Below the pieces are notes generated by a model. It was given only the letters and a program-made list of their open reading frames with translations. It ran no database searches and was not told the origin of the DNA. Both the position numbers and the translations under genes were made by a program. Source: Shewanella sp. NFH-SH190041 (GTDB lineage Bacteria; Pseudomonadota; Gammaproteobacteria; Enterobacterales; Shewanellaceae). Taken from it: a stretch of DNA of 64,000 nucleotides. This document shows positions 31,139 through 40,425 of the stretch, in pieces. Numbering within the stretch: position 1 is the stretch's first letter; each line of letters begins with the position of its first letter. The stretch lies in the NCBI RefSeq assembly GCF_024363255.1, contig NZ_AP026070.1, positions 1,550,001 to 1,614,000 of the forward strand. Reading direction: 5' to 3'.

Positions 31139-31846
31139 TTACTTGTTTTGGCTGAGTTTGCATATCAGTGGTCGGAGCAAAGTTTCATTGAGCACCATCG
31201 CGTAGAGAAATGGCAGCAAGAGTACTGGCATGGATTGACTTAATAATGTACGCCATTGATCTTGCTGGGTGAAAGCTGACGCATCTATGCTAACGGCAAT
31301 CAGGCCGATGAGCGCAATAATCGCTGCACTGGCGTAGGTATAGCGAATCAGATGTTGACTGCGACGGCATATCTGAGTGGCTTGGTTGACGCTGGGATGA
31401 TGAGAATTAAATAGATATTTGATTGCGGTGAGGGTATCGAGGGCGCCCTGTCGACCATAACTTAATATCATGGTGAGGGTAATCAATACCCCCATAAACA
31501 TCAGTACCGGCAAATCGATATAGTGACGCAGATCTGATGCTAAATAAACCAACAATAGCAAGCTGGCGGCCAGTAAGATAAGCATGGCACTGGAGGTGCG
31601 AAGTCGGCTATTAGCCCATTGAAATAGCTGTTGTTCATGTTTGCTTTCGACTGCTGCCGGCTGGAGTTGTTCCGGCATTATCTGCAATGCGGCTGCGATA
31701 GCTTGCATTGATTCATTTGAAGCTTTGTCACTGACTTCAACACGTTGAATTGTGCGCAGTGACAGACCTGATTCTTGTGCCAGCAGGTCTTGTGACCAGC
31801 CTTTTTGTTCCCTCAGTTGTTTAATTTTTTGTCCGGTTAATTGCAT
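31139..31846 (-). CDS. Membrane-bound XRE-type transcriptional regulator
   Basis: A 235-residue protein with an N-terminal XRE helix-turn-helix (about 5-60, IKQLREQKGWSQDLLAQESGLS) split here for reading as IKQLREQKGW and SQDLLAQESGLS. A linker and four hydrophobic segments follow (about 85-107, 115-135, 165-185, 200-222), so it should sit in the inner membrane with the DNA-binding domain in the cytoplasm. The ATG at 31846, 8 bp after AGGG, matches the start of the HTH domain; the frame open from 31873 is longer. The target is unknown, and it may control its own 270-bp upstream region, which has no other gene. Confidence 0.8.
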   Translation of the reverse strand: MQLTGQKIKQLREQKGWSQDLLAQESGLSLRTIQRVEVSDKASNESMQAIAAALQIMPEQLQPAAVESKHEQQLFQWANSRLRTSSAMLILLAASLLLLVYLASDLRHYIDLPVLMFMGVLITLTMILSYGRQGALDTLTAIKYLFNSHHPSVNQATQICRRSQHLIRYTYASAAIIALIGLIAVSIDASAFTQQDQWRTLLSQSMPVLLLPFLYAMVLNETLLRPLICKLSQNK

Positions 31847-32116
31847 ATTTTTTCCCTGTGCTTTAGCTATCACTGACTAGAGCCTTGTGCGGGAATGACA
31901 TTTTTGCAAGTTTTTCCTATGGGTTTATGAGCCTATAGTTGTTATCACGTAGTTTTACGCGATTGATGAGGTTGTTGTGAAGAAGTTAAGATGATAGTTC
32001 AAGTAACTATACAGACAAACAGATAATTTTAGTAATGACTCTGATGTAGCTATAGATTTGATTCTCATTTTTATCATAGTTTTTATTGTTTATTTTATAT
32101 GGAAATAATAAAATAA

Positions 32117-33090
32117 CATGCCTATGCACCTCGGTCAGTTTGGGCGTAATATAGAACCATAAATCGCTTCTTGTGGAGGGTTTTATGATGAACATGTCAG
32201 AAATGAGCTTTATAGATTGGCAACGTCAATTTCATTCAGAAAATGCCTGTCTTGATTACCTGAAAATGCAGCGATGGCCGGATGGATTTATCTGCCCTAA
32301 ATGTGGTCATCGTCAAGCCTATCAAATCCATACCCGTGAGCTTTATGAATGCTGTCAGTGCCATAAGCAAACATCCGTGACATCTGACACGCTGTTTCAC
32401 GGCACGCATATCCCGCTGTCTAAATGGTTTACGGCCATTTATTTTATAGGGTCAGACAAAGGCGGAATATCAGCATTACGGCTCAAAAAGCTCATTGAAG
32501 TTAACTGGCGAACGGCAAGGTTGATACTGAAAAAATTGCGTATCGCAATGGGGCACAGAGACAGACTGTATTGGTTATCTGGCAACATAGAATTGGATGA
32601 TTGCTTGGTTGGCGGCAAACAAAAAGGTAAACGTGGTCGAGGCGCGGCAGGGAAAACACCGATAATTGTGGCCGTTGAAACCCAAGGTGAACGAGCCGGC
32701 TATATTGCCATGCAGGCTGTTAACCGTATCAGCCACCAAAGTGTCGAGCAATTTGTGCAAGCGCATATTCTCCCCAATCAATATGTTCGCTCAGATGGGC
32801 TACGTGCATTGACTATCATTGATAAAACCCAGCATCACGAAGCCAGAGTGACGCCGAAAGAATTGGTTGATGAGTGGCTCCCGTGGGTACATATCGCCAT
32901 TAGCAACCTGAAAACATTTATTCAGGGCACATTCCACGGAATATCCAAAAAATATGTACAGGAATACCTCAATGAGTTCATTTATCGTTTTAATCGCAGA
33001 AGAATAGAAAAACAAATTCCTATGCGGTTGTTAAATATAGCTATTTTTCATTCACCTATGAACTCATGCTGAGCAAAGTGCATAGGCATG
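32117..33090 (+). mobile_element. Complete IS1595-family insertion sequence, 974 bp
   Basis: Terminal inverted repeats start CATGCCTATGCAC and pair over 22 bp with 19 matches (32117-32138 and 33069-33090). They are flanked by a perfect 8-bp target duplication TAAAATAA (32109-32116 and 33091-33098), the size typical of this family. One transposase gene fills the element. Intact ends, intact frame and unmutated duplications suggest recent insertion. A 50-bp remnant of the same right end lies at 43195-43244. Confidence 0.95.
32185..33072 (+). CDS. IS1595 family transposase
   Basis: A 295-residue transposase with an N-terminal zinc ribbon (CPKCGHRQAYQ and CCQCHKQ, about 35-60) and a DDE-type DDxND/IS1595 domain (ELDDCLVGGKQKGKRGRG, YVRSDGLRAL). 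The GGAGGG at 32175-32180 is 4 bp from the ATG at 32185 and 7 bp from that at 32188; either may start translation. The reading frame is intact. Confidence 0.92.
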   Translation: MMNMSEMSFIDWQRQFHSENACLDYLKMQRWPDGFICPKCGHRQAYQIHTRELYECCQCHKQTSVTSDTLFHGTHIPLSKWFTAIYFIGSDKGGISALRLKKLIEVNWRTARLILKKLRIAMGHRDRLYWLSGNIELDDCLVGGKQKGKRGRGAAGKTPIIVAVETQGERAGYIAMQAVNRISHQSVEQFVQAHILPNQYVRSDGLRALTIIDKTQHHEARVTPKELVDEWLPWVHIAISNLKTFIQGTFHGISKKYVQEYLNEFIYRFNRRRIEKQIPMRLLNIAIFHSPMNSC

Positions 33091-33098
33091 TAAAATAA

Positions 33099-33479
33099 TT
33101 GTTACTATAATTATTTTCTTGCTTGGAATATATGTGTTTAAATTCTAACAAGTATTGATATTATATAAATGATTAAATCATAAAATGTTATTACTTAAAA
33201 GTGAACCCATAATCTAAACGATATAGGTTTGATATTTAAATTATAACTAGTTAAGAATTCAAATTGTTTGACTAGTGTACTGTTTATCATTAACTACACT
33301 TGTTATTGGTTTTTCGTTGTTTTAGTAAAGAAAACATAAGGCTTCCACTTATATTAAGTTGTTATCTGTTGATGATAAATAAAAACGTTATCTAATGATG
33401 ATTTTATCGTGATGGTCGTGGTTGAGTTGTAATGATTGAGTATAGGATTGGGATACATTACGTGTCGTAATACATTCTT
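33099..33479. other. AT-rich region without a gene
   Basis: About 380 very AT-rich bases between the IS1595 element and the decayed protease gene. No open frame, RNA gene or clear structure was found; it is probably the former promoter region of the pseudogene. Confidence 0.5.
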
Positions 33480-34149
33480 GTGGAGATATTATTATTTGGG
33501 GCCAAGCACCTTGGCATCTAATGCAACAACGATAATAACAGATAATAATGTGCCGAAAAATTTGGCTGACTATACCAGTAAGACAGTCCGATGTGATTAT
33601 TAAACTTTCCGATAATTTCAACCGTCAGAGAATATCAATAAAACGTGATTATCCATTATTTGATATACCATCCTCACGAGAAGATAGAAAATATTTTAAT
33701 GATAAACATTATTTCAAAATTACGGTAACAAAAGATTTAGGAATTATTTGAGAGACAATTAACCAGTTGCAGCACTCAGATATGGTACAGCACGCATATT
33801 TGAAACCGGTGCTTTATCCTGCGGGCAGTGGGGTTAGGAGTCGGTTTAAATTCCTATTTTTCAACGTAATGCTAAAAATTCAGTAAGTTATGCTGTATTG
33901 CAGGAATCAGGCGTATTGGTTGGTGCTAAAGGGAGCAATGCTAACACCATGTGGCAAGCGCCCGGAGGGTAGGGCGAAGGCGTCGATATTGTTGCATTGG
34001 GATGTGGACAGTATTTCTTTAATCATGTCGATTTATCTTATCCTTTTTTGATATTAAGGCCGTGTGGCAGGATGGCACCACTAAAAGCGTTGGTGTAATG
34101 ACTACGTTCTCGGCGGTATTGCAAATCAATCACGACTAAGGATGGGGGG
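33480..34149 (+). pseudogene. Decayed subtilase/crystallin gene, 5' part
   Basis: Piecewise similarity to the intact protease at 37512-39803, in the same order: VPKNLADY (intact LPEDLSDY), DVIIKLSDN (KVIYKLKDN), HYFKITVTKD (HYFVVEVEKN), TINQLQHSDMVQHAYLKP (TIHQLEQLANVELAYLEP), GEGVDIVALGCGQYFFNHVDL (here cut as GEGVDIVALGC and GQYFFNHVDL), TTKSVGVMT and GGIANQSR. Several frameshifts and stops break it. It ends at the ISAs1 element; the matching sequence resumes beyond it. The position of the acidic residue of the intact enzyme is a glycine here. Confidence 0.88.
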
Positions 34150-35390
34150 CAGGGTGAGATCGCGAACGTTTTGTAATCAATTCACATATCTTGATTGACC
34201 AGCGGATTAATCTGTGATCATATACTGCTTTTTAGCGATAGCGCCATGATCACAGATGCATTTTCAGAGTACTTCTCAAACATTACAGATCCTCGCCAGA
34301 AAGCAAAAATCAGTTATTTGCTGTTCGATGTTTTGTTTCTGACAGTCTGTGCAATCATTGCTGGAGCTAACGGGTGGGAAGATATTGAAGATTTTGGTGA
34401 AGCTCATTTTGATTGGCTCCAGTCTAAAGGGTTATTTAAGTCAGGACTGCCGGTTCATGACACCATAGCTCGGATCATTTCTTGCCTTGACCCTACTCAG
34501 TTTCAACAGTGTTTCATCAAATGGATGGCACAAGTTTCAGCCGTCAGTGACGGGCAACTGATCGCGATTGACGGTAAAACATTGCGCGGTTCCTATCATC
34601 GGGAAGACCGACAGTCCACCATTCATATGGTCAGCGCCTTTGCAACAGCAAATGGTGTCGTCATGGGACAATTAAAAACCGATGATAAATCCAATGAAAT
34701 CAATGCGTTACCAGCATTACTGCAGGTATTAGAGCTTAAAGGATGTTTGGTATCTATTGATGCCATGGGGTGTCAGACAGAGATCGCCGAAACCATTGTA
34801 AATCGAGGTGGTGACTACCTTTTGGCTGTTAAAGGTAATCAAAAAACACTGCATGAAACCGTGAGTTCAGCGCTAAAACCTCATATCAAAACAGCAATAA
34901 CTTGCTTGGAAAACAGCCATAGTCGCAGTGAAGCGCGTGCTTATGCCGTTATCACTGCTGATGAGTTAGCGAAGCAATTTCCCAAATGGCCCAAACTTTC
35001 AAGTATTGGTGCAACCATGAGCTATCGACGTACAAAAAATGGCAAAGAATCATTGGAATATCGCTACTACATCAGTTCAGCGTCTTTGACCACAACACAG
35101 TTTGCCAACGCCGTTCGGGGCCATTGGGGCATCGAAAATAGTCTGCATTGGGTGCTGGATGCTTCACTGTCAGAAGATAGTTGTCAAATTTATCGAGATA
35201 ACGCTGCCGAGGTTTTAGCCGTCGTACGGCATATGGCCGTGAATATGCTACGAAGCGAAACCACAAAGAAAGCAAGTATTCGCCGCAAGCAAAACATTGC
35301 TGCAATGAAGCCAAACTATCTTGAAAAGGTACTTGCTTCAGGGTTTACAACAGAGTTGGATAAAAACTAAGCATTCATGCTCTCACCCTG
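34150..35390 (+). mobile_element. Complete ISAs1-family insertion sequence, 1241 bp
   Basis: Ends CAGGGTGAGA and TCTCACCCTG form an inverted repeat extending imperfectly to about 24 bp (18 matches). A perfect 10-bp target duplication GGATGGGGGG flanks it (34140-34149 and 35391-35400). It lies inside the decayed subtilase gene, in the same orientation as that gene. The element looks structurally intact. Confidence 0.95.
34246..35370 (+). CDS. ISAs1 family transposase
   Basis: A 374-residue DDE transposase. The N-terminal region FSNITDPRQKAKISYLLFD, catalytic block AIDGKTLRGS, SIDAMGCQTEIA and the C-terminal HWGIENSLHWVLD with its glutamate are the family signatures. The frame is open from 34195, but the ATG at 34246 gives the conserved start. 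No frameshift seen. Confidence 0.93.
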   Translation: MITDAFSEYFSNITDPRQKAKISYLLFDVLFLTVCAIIAGANGWEDIEDFGEAHFDWLQSKGLFKSGLPVHDTIARIISCLDPTQFQQCFIKWMAQVSAVSDGQLIAIDGKTLRGSYHREDRQSTIHMVSAFATANGVVMGQLKTDDKSNEINALPALLQVLELKGCLVSIDAMGCQTEIAETIVNRGGDYLLAVKGNQKTLHETVSSALKPHIKTAITCLENSHSRSEARAYAVITADELAKQFPKWPKLSSIGATMSYRRTKNGKESLEYRYYISSASLTTTQFANAVRGHWGIENSLHWVLDASLSEDSCQIYRDNAAEVLAVVRHMAVNMLRSETTKKASIRRKQNIAAMKPNYLEKVLASGFTTELDKN

Positions 35391-35826
35391 GGATGGGGGG
35401 TCTGTTAGGCTAATTATAAAATTATCTTGGCAGAGTCTCTTTTATACAAGTAATGGCTAGATACCCGTGGAAGATCTGTTTCACCAATTGGATTGTGAAA
35501 GATTTTTATCCAAAGTGGTAATCAACAAAAAAGCAGTAATGATATTGCAACGGCACCAAATCTAATTATTGCATTGAATATGCTCATGGAAGGGCTGTAT
35601 AGCTTCTACGAACTTGGTAACTTTGGTGGCGTAGCATGATAATTTGCGGTGATGTCAATGCAGAACGGTTAGGGGCTTTTTATAACGACATCTCATCTAT
35701 TGTGGTGCTAGAAGCATTATTTACCACTGTTTATTCTCATAGGACTTTTCCCGATAACTCAAAAGTATTTACTGGAAACGTGGTTTTGGGTAAGGATTTT
35801 TCAATGATAAGGTGTCTTCAGTAATA
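35391..35826 (+). pseudogene. Decayed subtilase/crystallin gene, 3' part
   Basis: Continues the broken protease gene beyond ISAs1. GWGVC-stop-ANYKIILAES matches GWADCSAANIVSVADT of the intact gene. About 200 residues, including the catalytic serine region, are then missing. NMLMEGL and ELGNFGG match the start of the crystallin region (ADMLLEDNL, SNGNFGG), and NDISS, NSKVFTGNVVLG match one beta-gamma-crystallin domain. This copy seems to have had one crystallin domain, against four in the intact gene. It ends just before the IS30-type element. Confidence 0.85.
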
Positions 35827-35858
35827 ATTTTATATGATTGATTTGTAATAACTCTTGA

Positions 35859-36939
35859 ATTCAGATAATAAGTGCACCACTCATGGTTAAACGGTAAGAA
35901 GAGATCAACTGCCTGTAGGTGGTACTCTATCGTCGCCAAACAAATAGAAGTCATTACCATGAGTTACAAGCAGTTGATCGAAGGGCAACGATACCAGATC
36001 GAAGCCTACCTACGCGAGGGCTTCAGCTATCGAGCAATCGGCAAACGCTTAAAAGTGAGCCACAGCACGGTGAGTAGAGAGGTTCGTCGTAACCGTATTC
36101 GTGACAATCATTATTTGCCTGAAGTTGCACAGGCCAAGACAGTTAAGCGCCGCTGCCAGGCTGCCAAAAATCGAGTGTCTGTAACGACCGTCACTTTCGT
36201 TGAGTTCGGACTGAAGCAAAAGTGGAGTCCAGAACAAATCGCGGGCGTAGGTCAACTTATCGGTTACCCTGTCAGTCATGCATGGATTTATGGCTTTGTT
36301 CAGCAGGACAAGCAGCGTGGCGGAAAGCTCTATAAAGCGCTGAGACGCGGTCATCGTAAATACCGCAAAGGCTGTCGTGCGAAACGGGTTATCATTCCAA
36401 ATCGCATAGGTATTGAACACCGGCCGGCAGTTGTCGACGAAAAAGCACGATTAGGTGATTGGGAAGCCGATACGGTGTTGGGAAAACAAGGCACTGGCGC
36501 TATAGTCAGTTTGGTTGAACGCAAAAGCAAACTGTATCTAATCCGTAAAGTGCCCGCCAAAAGCGCAGCCGATGTGAGCCGAGCCATGATAGGCATGCTT
36601 TGGCGGTATCGCAGTCACGTTCACACTATCACAGCGGACAATGGCAGCGAGTTCTGTGACCATCAAAAGGTTGCACAAGCACTGAAGGTAGATATCTATT
36701 TCGCCAACCCATACTCATCATGGGAACGTGGGTTGAATGAGAATTTCAATGGTCTGTTGCGGCAGTATATCCGCAAGGGAACTGATTTACGCACGGTAAC
36801 GGATAAGCAAATTGCTGACATCGAACGAGCACTTAACTCACGTCCGAGAAAGTGCCTTGGTTTCAAACAGCCTGCTGTAGTATTCGATGAATTACGAAAA
36901 GCAGCTTAATGAAGCGAGTGGTGCACTTCGGGGTTGAAT
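35859..36939 (+). mobile_element. IS30-family insertion sequence
   Basis: Imperfect 24-bp terminal repeats (18 matches) share ATTCA and AAGTGCACCACTC (35859-35882 and, inverted, 36916-36939). One transposase gene lies between. A short target duplication, expected for this family, could not be assigned, so the exact outer ends are uncertain by a few bases. Confidence 0.85.
35959..36909 (+). CDS. IS30 family transposase
   Basis: A 316-residue transposase with an N-terminal helix-turn-helix (about 8-45, IEAYLREGFSYRAIGKRL, SHSTVSREVRRN) and a DDE domain: the first aspartate in GDWEADTVLG, the second in TITADNGSEF, and the glutamate in WERGLNENFNGLLRQY. The start at 35959 (MSYKQLIEGQRYQIEA) matches the family; the longer frame begins in the left end of the element. 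Intact. Confidence 0.95.
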   Translation: MSYKQLIEGQRYQIEAYLREGFSYRAIGKRLKVSHSTVSREVRRNRIRDNHYLPEVAQAKTVKRRCQAAKNRVSVTTVTFVEFGLKQKWSPEQIAGVGQLIGYPVSHAWIYGFVQQDKQRGGKLYKALRRGHRKYRKGCRAKRVIIPNRIGIEHRPAVVDEKARLGDWEADTVLGKQGTGAIVSLVERKSKLYLIRKVPAKSAADVSRAMIGMLWRYRSHVHTITADNGSEFCDHQKVAQALKVDIYFANPYSSWERGLNENFNGLLRQYIRKGTDLRTVTDKQIADIERALNSRPRKCLGFKQPAVVFDELRKAA

Positions 36940-36972
36940 GCGCGCTTTGTCATGTTTAGAAAAATATGAGGG

Positions 36973-37003
36973 AAGTCACTTGATATCAATCAAGTGACTT
37001 TTT
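36973..37003 (+). terminator. Intrinsic terminator, now isolated behind the IS30 element
   Basis: A 12-bp perfect stem AAGTCACTTGAT/ATCAAGTGACTT with a 4-nt loop and a T-run. It lies beyond the IS30 element and probably belonged to the decayed protease gene before that element inserted. Confidence 0.75.
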
Positions 37004-37511
37004 GATATTAATCATTGGAATTTATTAGATCTTTTATTGATGCTGTATGCACAGTTAGTTGTCCATTATTGTTATTGTTATAATCGAGATATGAATATTG
37101 AAAGTGGTATTGCTAAATAGGTAACGTTGGTATTGTTTTTAATGTAGGGAAGTTTTATTTAATCTACCGTAAAACAGGTATAAGTAACGATTATTCTAAA
37201 ATATTTATTTTATATCAACTAGTTAATCTATTGATTAATGCATATATCAAAAAGTTATAGTTTTTACATAAATCTTATTTTGTTAGTGAATACAAAGAGC
37301 AATTATCAAATGGTTAGCCTTGTGATAATTTAAAAATAAGCAAGGAGTAATAAAAATATAAATAAAAACATATGTTTTTCTGTCAACAAAAATATATAAG
37401 TTTTCGGTTATCGACCATGTTATTTAGTTATAACTTTATCATTAACAAGTCATATACAATGATGTATCAATTAACTTGTGTATGACCAATTTGACAGAGA
37501 AAGAGGTATAT
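37004..37511. other. AT-rich upstream region of the intact protease gene
   Basis: About 500 bp, strongly AT-rich, with no supported gene. It must contain the promoter of the protease; many A/T tracts suggest H-NS-type silencing is possible, but no defined site was recognised. Confidence 0.45.
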
Positions 37512-39803
37512 ATGCTGAATGATAAGCTACCGGGATTAATGTTGGCGCTTTTAACAACTGCCGGTGTAGTAACCAGTGTTTCTGCCGCTCAGGGACTGCC
37601 GGAAGATTTATCTGATTACCATGGTGACAAGGTTAAGGTCATATACAAACTTAAGGATAATCAAACTCGTGCAACGGTTGCGGGTAGCCCGCTGTTTCCT
37701 CAGGCGAATCGGCGCCACCGTGATCCCGATTTTGAGCGTGCTGGGTTACAGCATTACTTTGTGGTCGAGGTGGAGAAAAATCTTGCCACGGTTCGGGCAA
37801 CTATTCATCAGTTAGAACAATTGGCTAATGTGGAATTAGCGTATTTAGAACCCGTTTCTATCCCTTCCGGGATGTCACAAAGTGATGGTGTAAATAGCCG
37901 TAATACTGATTTCACTCAATATCAAACTTATCTTAATGGTGAAAATAGCGATGGTACCAAAGGGCTAAATATTCGTGCTATTTGGGAATTGCCAGGCGGT
38001 AAAGGCCAAGGCGTTGATATTGTGACCATGGAGTGTGCATCCTACTTCTTTGATCATGATGATTTGCCCTATCCATTTATGACGATGGGTGATACAGGTT
38101 ACTCGTTTACTTGGGGAGACCATACGACGAAGAGTGTTGGGATTATGACTTCACTCGATAATGGTTATGGTACAACCGGGATTGCAAATCAAGCCCGACA
38201 AGGGTGGGCAGATTGTTCTGCGGCAAATATTGTTTCAGTCGCTGATACGGTCAAAGCGGGCTCTGTGCTGCAAATCGGTATGCAGCACTTCGCATTTGGT
38301 GATAAAGATTCTTACTGTGGTACATCTTGTTTAGTGCCTGTGGAGTGGACACCGGCTTGGCGCGATGCGATAAGTTACGCCACAGCAAAAGGCATTAATG
38401 TTGTGATTCCAGCAGGCGATGGCCGTATGGATTTGGATAATGCCTTCTTTAATGGTGTGTTTGATCGAAGCCAAAATGATACCGGAGCCATTTATGTTGC
38501 GGCAAATGATCAGCGCGGTGGTCGAAATGCATTTTCTAACTATGGTAGTCGAATAGATACTTCTGGTTGGGGGGAAAATGTCACAACCACTGCCGGAGGA
38601 CCGGACAACAATTTGTCTACCTATACCAGAAATTATGCTGGTACATCTGCAGCGGGGCCTATGGTAGCAGGTGCTGTCGCGGCATTGCAGGGGGTTGCTG
38701 ATGCAAATGGTATCAGTGTAACACCACAAGATATTCGGGATATGCTGTCCAGTACCGGAGATCCTCAAGAAGGGAATGCTGGGATTGGTACTCAGGTTAA
38801 CTTGGGGAATGCTGCAGATATGTTGCTGGAGGATAATCTGCAGGTTGTATTGTTCTCAAATGGTAATTTTGGTGGCAATAAATTAGTAATTACTAATGAT
38901 ACGGCAAATTTGGGTGACTTCAATGATGTTCTGTCATCTTTGAAAGTACCAGATGGTTTAACGGCTGTGTTATACGAGAATAGTAATTATTCAGGTCGTT
39001 CTAAAGCTGTTACAGGGGAATTATCATGGATTGGTAACGATTTTAATGATATTACCTCATCAGTTCGGCTTGTCAGTAACGTATTGCGGCTCTATGAAGA
39101 TAATAATTTTGAAGGTAGAGAGTTAATTGTAGAGCAGAATATGCCAACGTTAGGAGATTTTGATAATTTATTAACATCCCTACGAATCCCAGATGGTGAT
39201 ACAGTTATTCTGTACGATGGTGCAAATTATCAGGGCGAATCTAAAGTTTTGACTGGAAATGTGGCCACCGTGGGTGACTTTAATGATAAGGCCTCTTCAT
39301 TGCGAATTGTGTCAGATCCAATATTGTTATATCAACATAGTTCGTTTGGTGGTCAGGTCGTGCCTGTAGTCGAGAGTATGCCATCTTTAGGGGACTTTAA
39401 TGATCAGTTGTCGTCACTGAAAGTGCCTGATGGTCAAACGGTCGTTTTATTTGAGCACAATAACTATCAAGGGGCATCATTAGCGGTGCAGGGCGATAGG
39501 AGTTATGTCGGTAATGGCTTTAATGACAAGGCATCTTCGCTGCGCATTGTGACTGAACCTGTTAAATTGTTTCAGAATGCTAATTATGGTGGAACTGAGG
39601 TGGAAGTTTATGCAGATGTACCGCAATTAAGTAACTTCAATGATGAACTGTCATCACTACAAGTCCCTGATGGTGTGACTGTTATTTTGTATGAGCATTA
39701 CAACTATCAAGGGGAGTCTGTTGAGGTTACGAATGATACTAGCTGGATAGGTGCGTCATTTAATGATAAGGCTTCATCACTGAAGGTTATTTATGCTCAA
39801 TAA
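37512..39803 (+). CDS. Secreted subtilase-like protein with four beta-gamma-crystallin domains
   Basis: A 763-residue secreted protein: signal peptide (about 1-26), inhibitor-like propeptide (about 35-120), S8 peptidase-like domain (about 150-440) and four tandem beta-gamma-crystallin domains (about 450-763), each with two motifs; the NDKASSL-type N/D-X-X-S-S segments bind calcium in this fold. His204 (WGDHTTKSVG) and Ser379 (AGTSAAGPMVAG) fit the S8 triad. The strand that normally ends in the catalytic aspartate reads VDIVTMECA, placing Glu174 there, and the oxyanion asparagine region is IPAGDG rather than AAGN. It may be an unusual protease or a pseudoenzyme. AAGAGG precedes the ATG at 37512. 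A decayed shorter relative lies 1.7 kb upstream. Confidence 0.85.
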   Translation: MLNDKLPGLMLALLTTAGVVTSVSAAQGLPEDLSDYHGDKVKVIYKLKDNQTRATVAGSPLFPQANRRHRDPDFERAGLQHYFVVEVEKNLATVRATIHQLEQLANVELAYLEPVSIPSGMSQSDGVNSRNTDFTQYQTYLNGENSDGTKGLNIRAIWELPGGKGQGVDIVTMECASYFFDHDDLPYPFMTMGDTGYSFTWGDHTTKSVGIMTSLDNGYGTTGIANQARQGWADCSAANIVSVADTVKAGSVLQIGMQHFAFGDKDSYCGTSCLVPVEWTPAWRDAISYATAKGINVVIPAGDGRMDLDNAFFNGVFDRSQNDTGAIYVAANDQRGGRNAFSNYGSRIDTSGWGENVTTTAGGPDNNLSTYTRNYAGTSAAGPMVAGAVAALQGVADANGISVTPQDIRDMLSSTGDPQEGNAGIGTQVNLGNAADMLLEDNLQVVLFSNGNFGGNKLVITNDTANLGDFNDVLSSLKVPDGLTAVLYENSNYSGRSKAVTGELSWIGNDFNDITSSVRLVSNVLRLYEDNNFEGRELIVEQNMPTLGDFDNLLTSLRIPDGDTVILYDGANYQGESKVLTGNVATVGDFNDKASSLRIVSDPILLYQHSSFGGQVVPVVESMPSLGDFNDQLSSLKVPDGQTVVLFEHNNYQGASLAVQGDRSYVGNGFNDKASSLRIVTEPVKLFQNANYGGTEVEVYADVPQLSNFNDELSSLQVPDGVTVILYEHYNYQGESVEVTNDTSWIGASFNDKASSLKVIYAQ

Positions 39804-39840
39804 TGACTCTATTGTTATTTATTATGTGAATAGATGAAAA

Positions 39841-39866
39841 AAAGCCGACGCAATTGCGTCGGCTTT
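39841..39866. terminator. Bidirectional terminator between protease and pyrI
   Basis: Perfect stem AAAGCCGACGCAA/TTGCGTCGGCTTT. On the minus strand it is followed by a long T-run, so it mainly ends pyrBI; on the + strand it can also stop the protease transcript. Confidence 0.88.
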
Positions 39867-39945
39867 GGCTTGGGTACAGCGTGGTACAGAGTAATCACAG
39901 GGCATTAAATATATAGTTGTAGGCTGCCTCAGTGACTGATGTTAC

Positions 39946-40413
39946 TCATTCTCTTTCTGTGACAACGTCTCGGGAAAAGACTTTCTCACAATATTTACAT
40001 TTCAGTCGGACATCGCCACCTTGCACTTGAACACCAAATAGCGTGTCAACAGCCGGTTCTACATGGGTGATACAGTTAGAGTTCGGGCAACTGAACACTC
40101 CGGTGATGGAGTCCGGAAGGGTGACCGGAAGCTTGGCAACCACTTGGTAATTTTCAATTTTATTAACCGTCGCTCGAGGAGCATACAGTGCAAGTCGTTG
40201 CGCTTGAGCTTCATCAAACAGCACATTTTCAATCTTAATTAAATCTTTTTTACCCAGGGCTGAGGATGGCAGGTTCAGACCAATCGTTACCCGCTCTAAG
40301 GTGTCATCCAACTGAAATAATTTCAGCACTTTAAAACCGATGTTCGCGGGAATGTGGTCAATTACAGTACCGTTTTTAATCGCTTCGACTTGCAGTTGAT
40401 TATCTTTGGTCAT
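39946..40413 (-). CDS. pyrI: Aspartate carbamoyltransferase regulatory chain
   Basis: A 155-residue allosteric subunit that binds CTP/ATP and zinc in the pyrimidine pathway holoenzyme. The N-terminal nucleotide-binding part ([20 protein letters not shown] in pieces) and the zinc ligands CPNSNC and CKYC are present. It follows pyrB by 12 bp on the minus strand, the standard pyrBI arrangement. Confidence 0.97.
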   Translation of the reverse strand: MTKDNQLQVEAIKNGTVIDHIPANIGFKVLKLFQLDDTLERVTIGLNLPSSALGKKDLIKIENVLFDEAQAQRLALYAPRATVNKIENYQVVAKLPVTLPDSITGVFSCPNSNCITHVEPAVDTLFGVQVQGGDVRLKCKYCEKVFSRDVVTERE

Positions 40414-40425
40414 CTTGGCGTGTCC

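Noticed and set aside
33548..33751. 67-codon open frame as an independent gene
   Set aside because: Its product matches the propeptide of the intact protease at 37512, so it is part of the decayed copy.
35636..35824. 62-codon frame as a small gene
   Set aside because: Residues align with a crystallin domain of the protease; it is a pseudogene segment.
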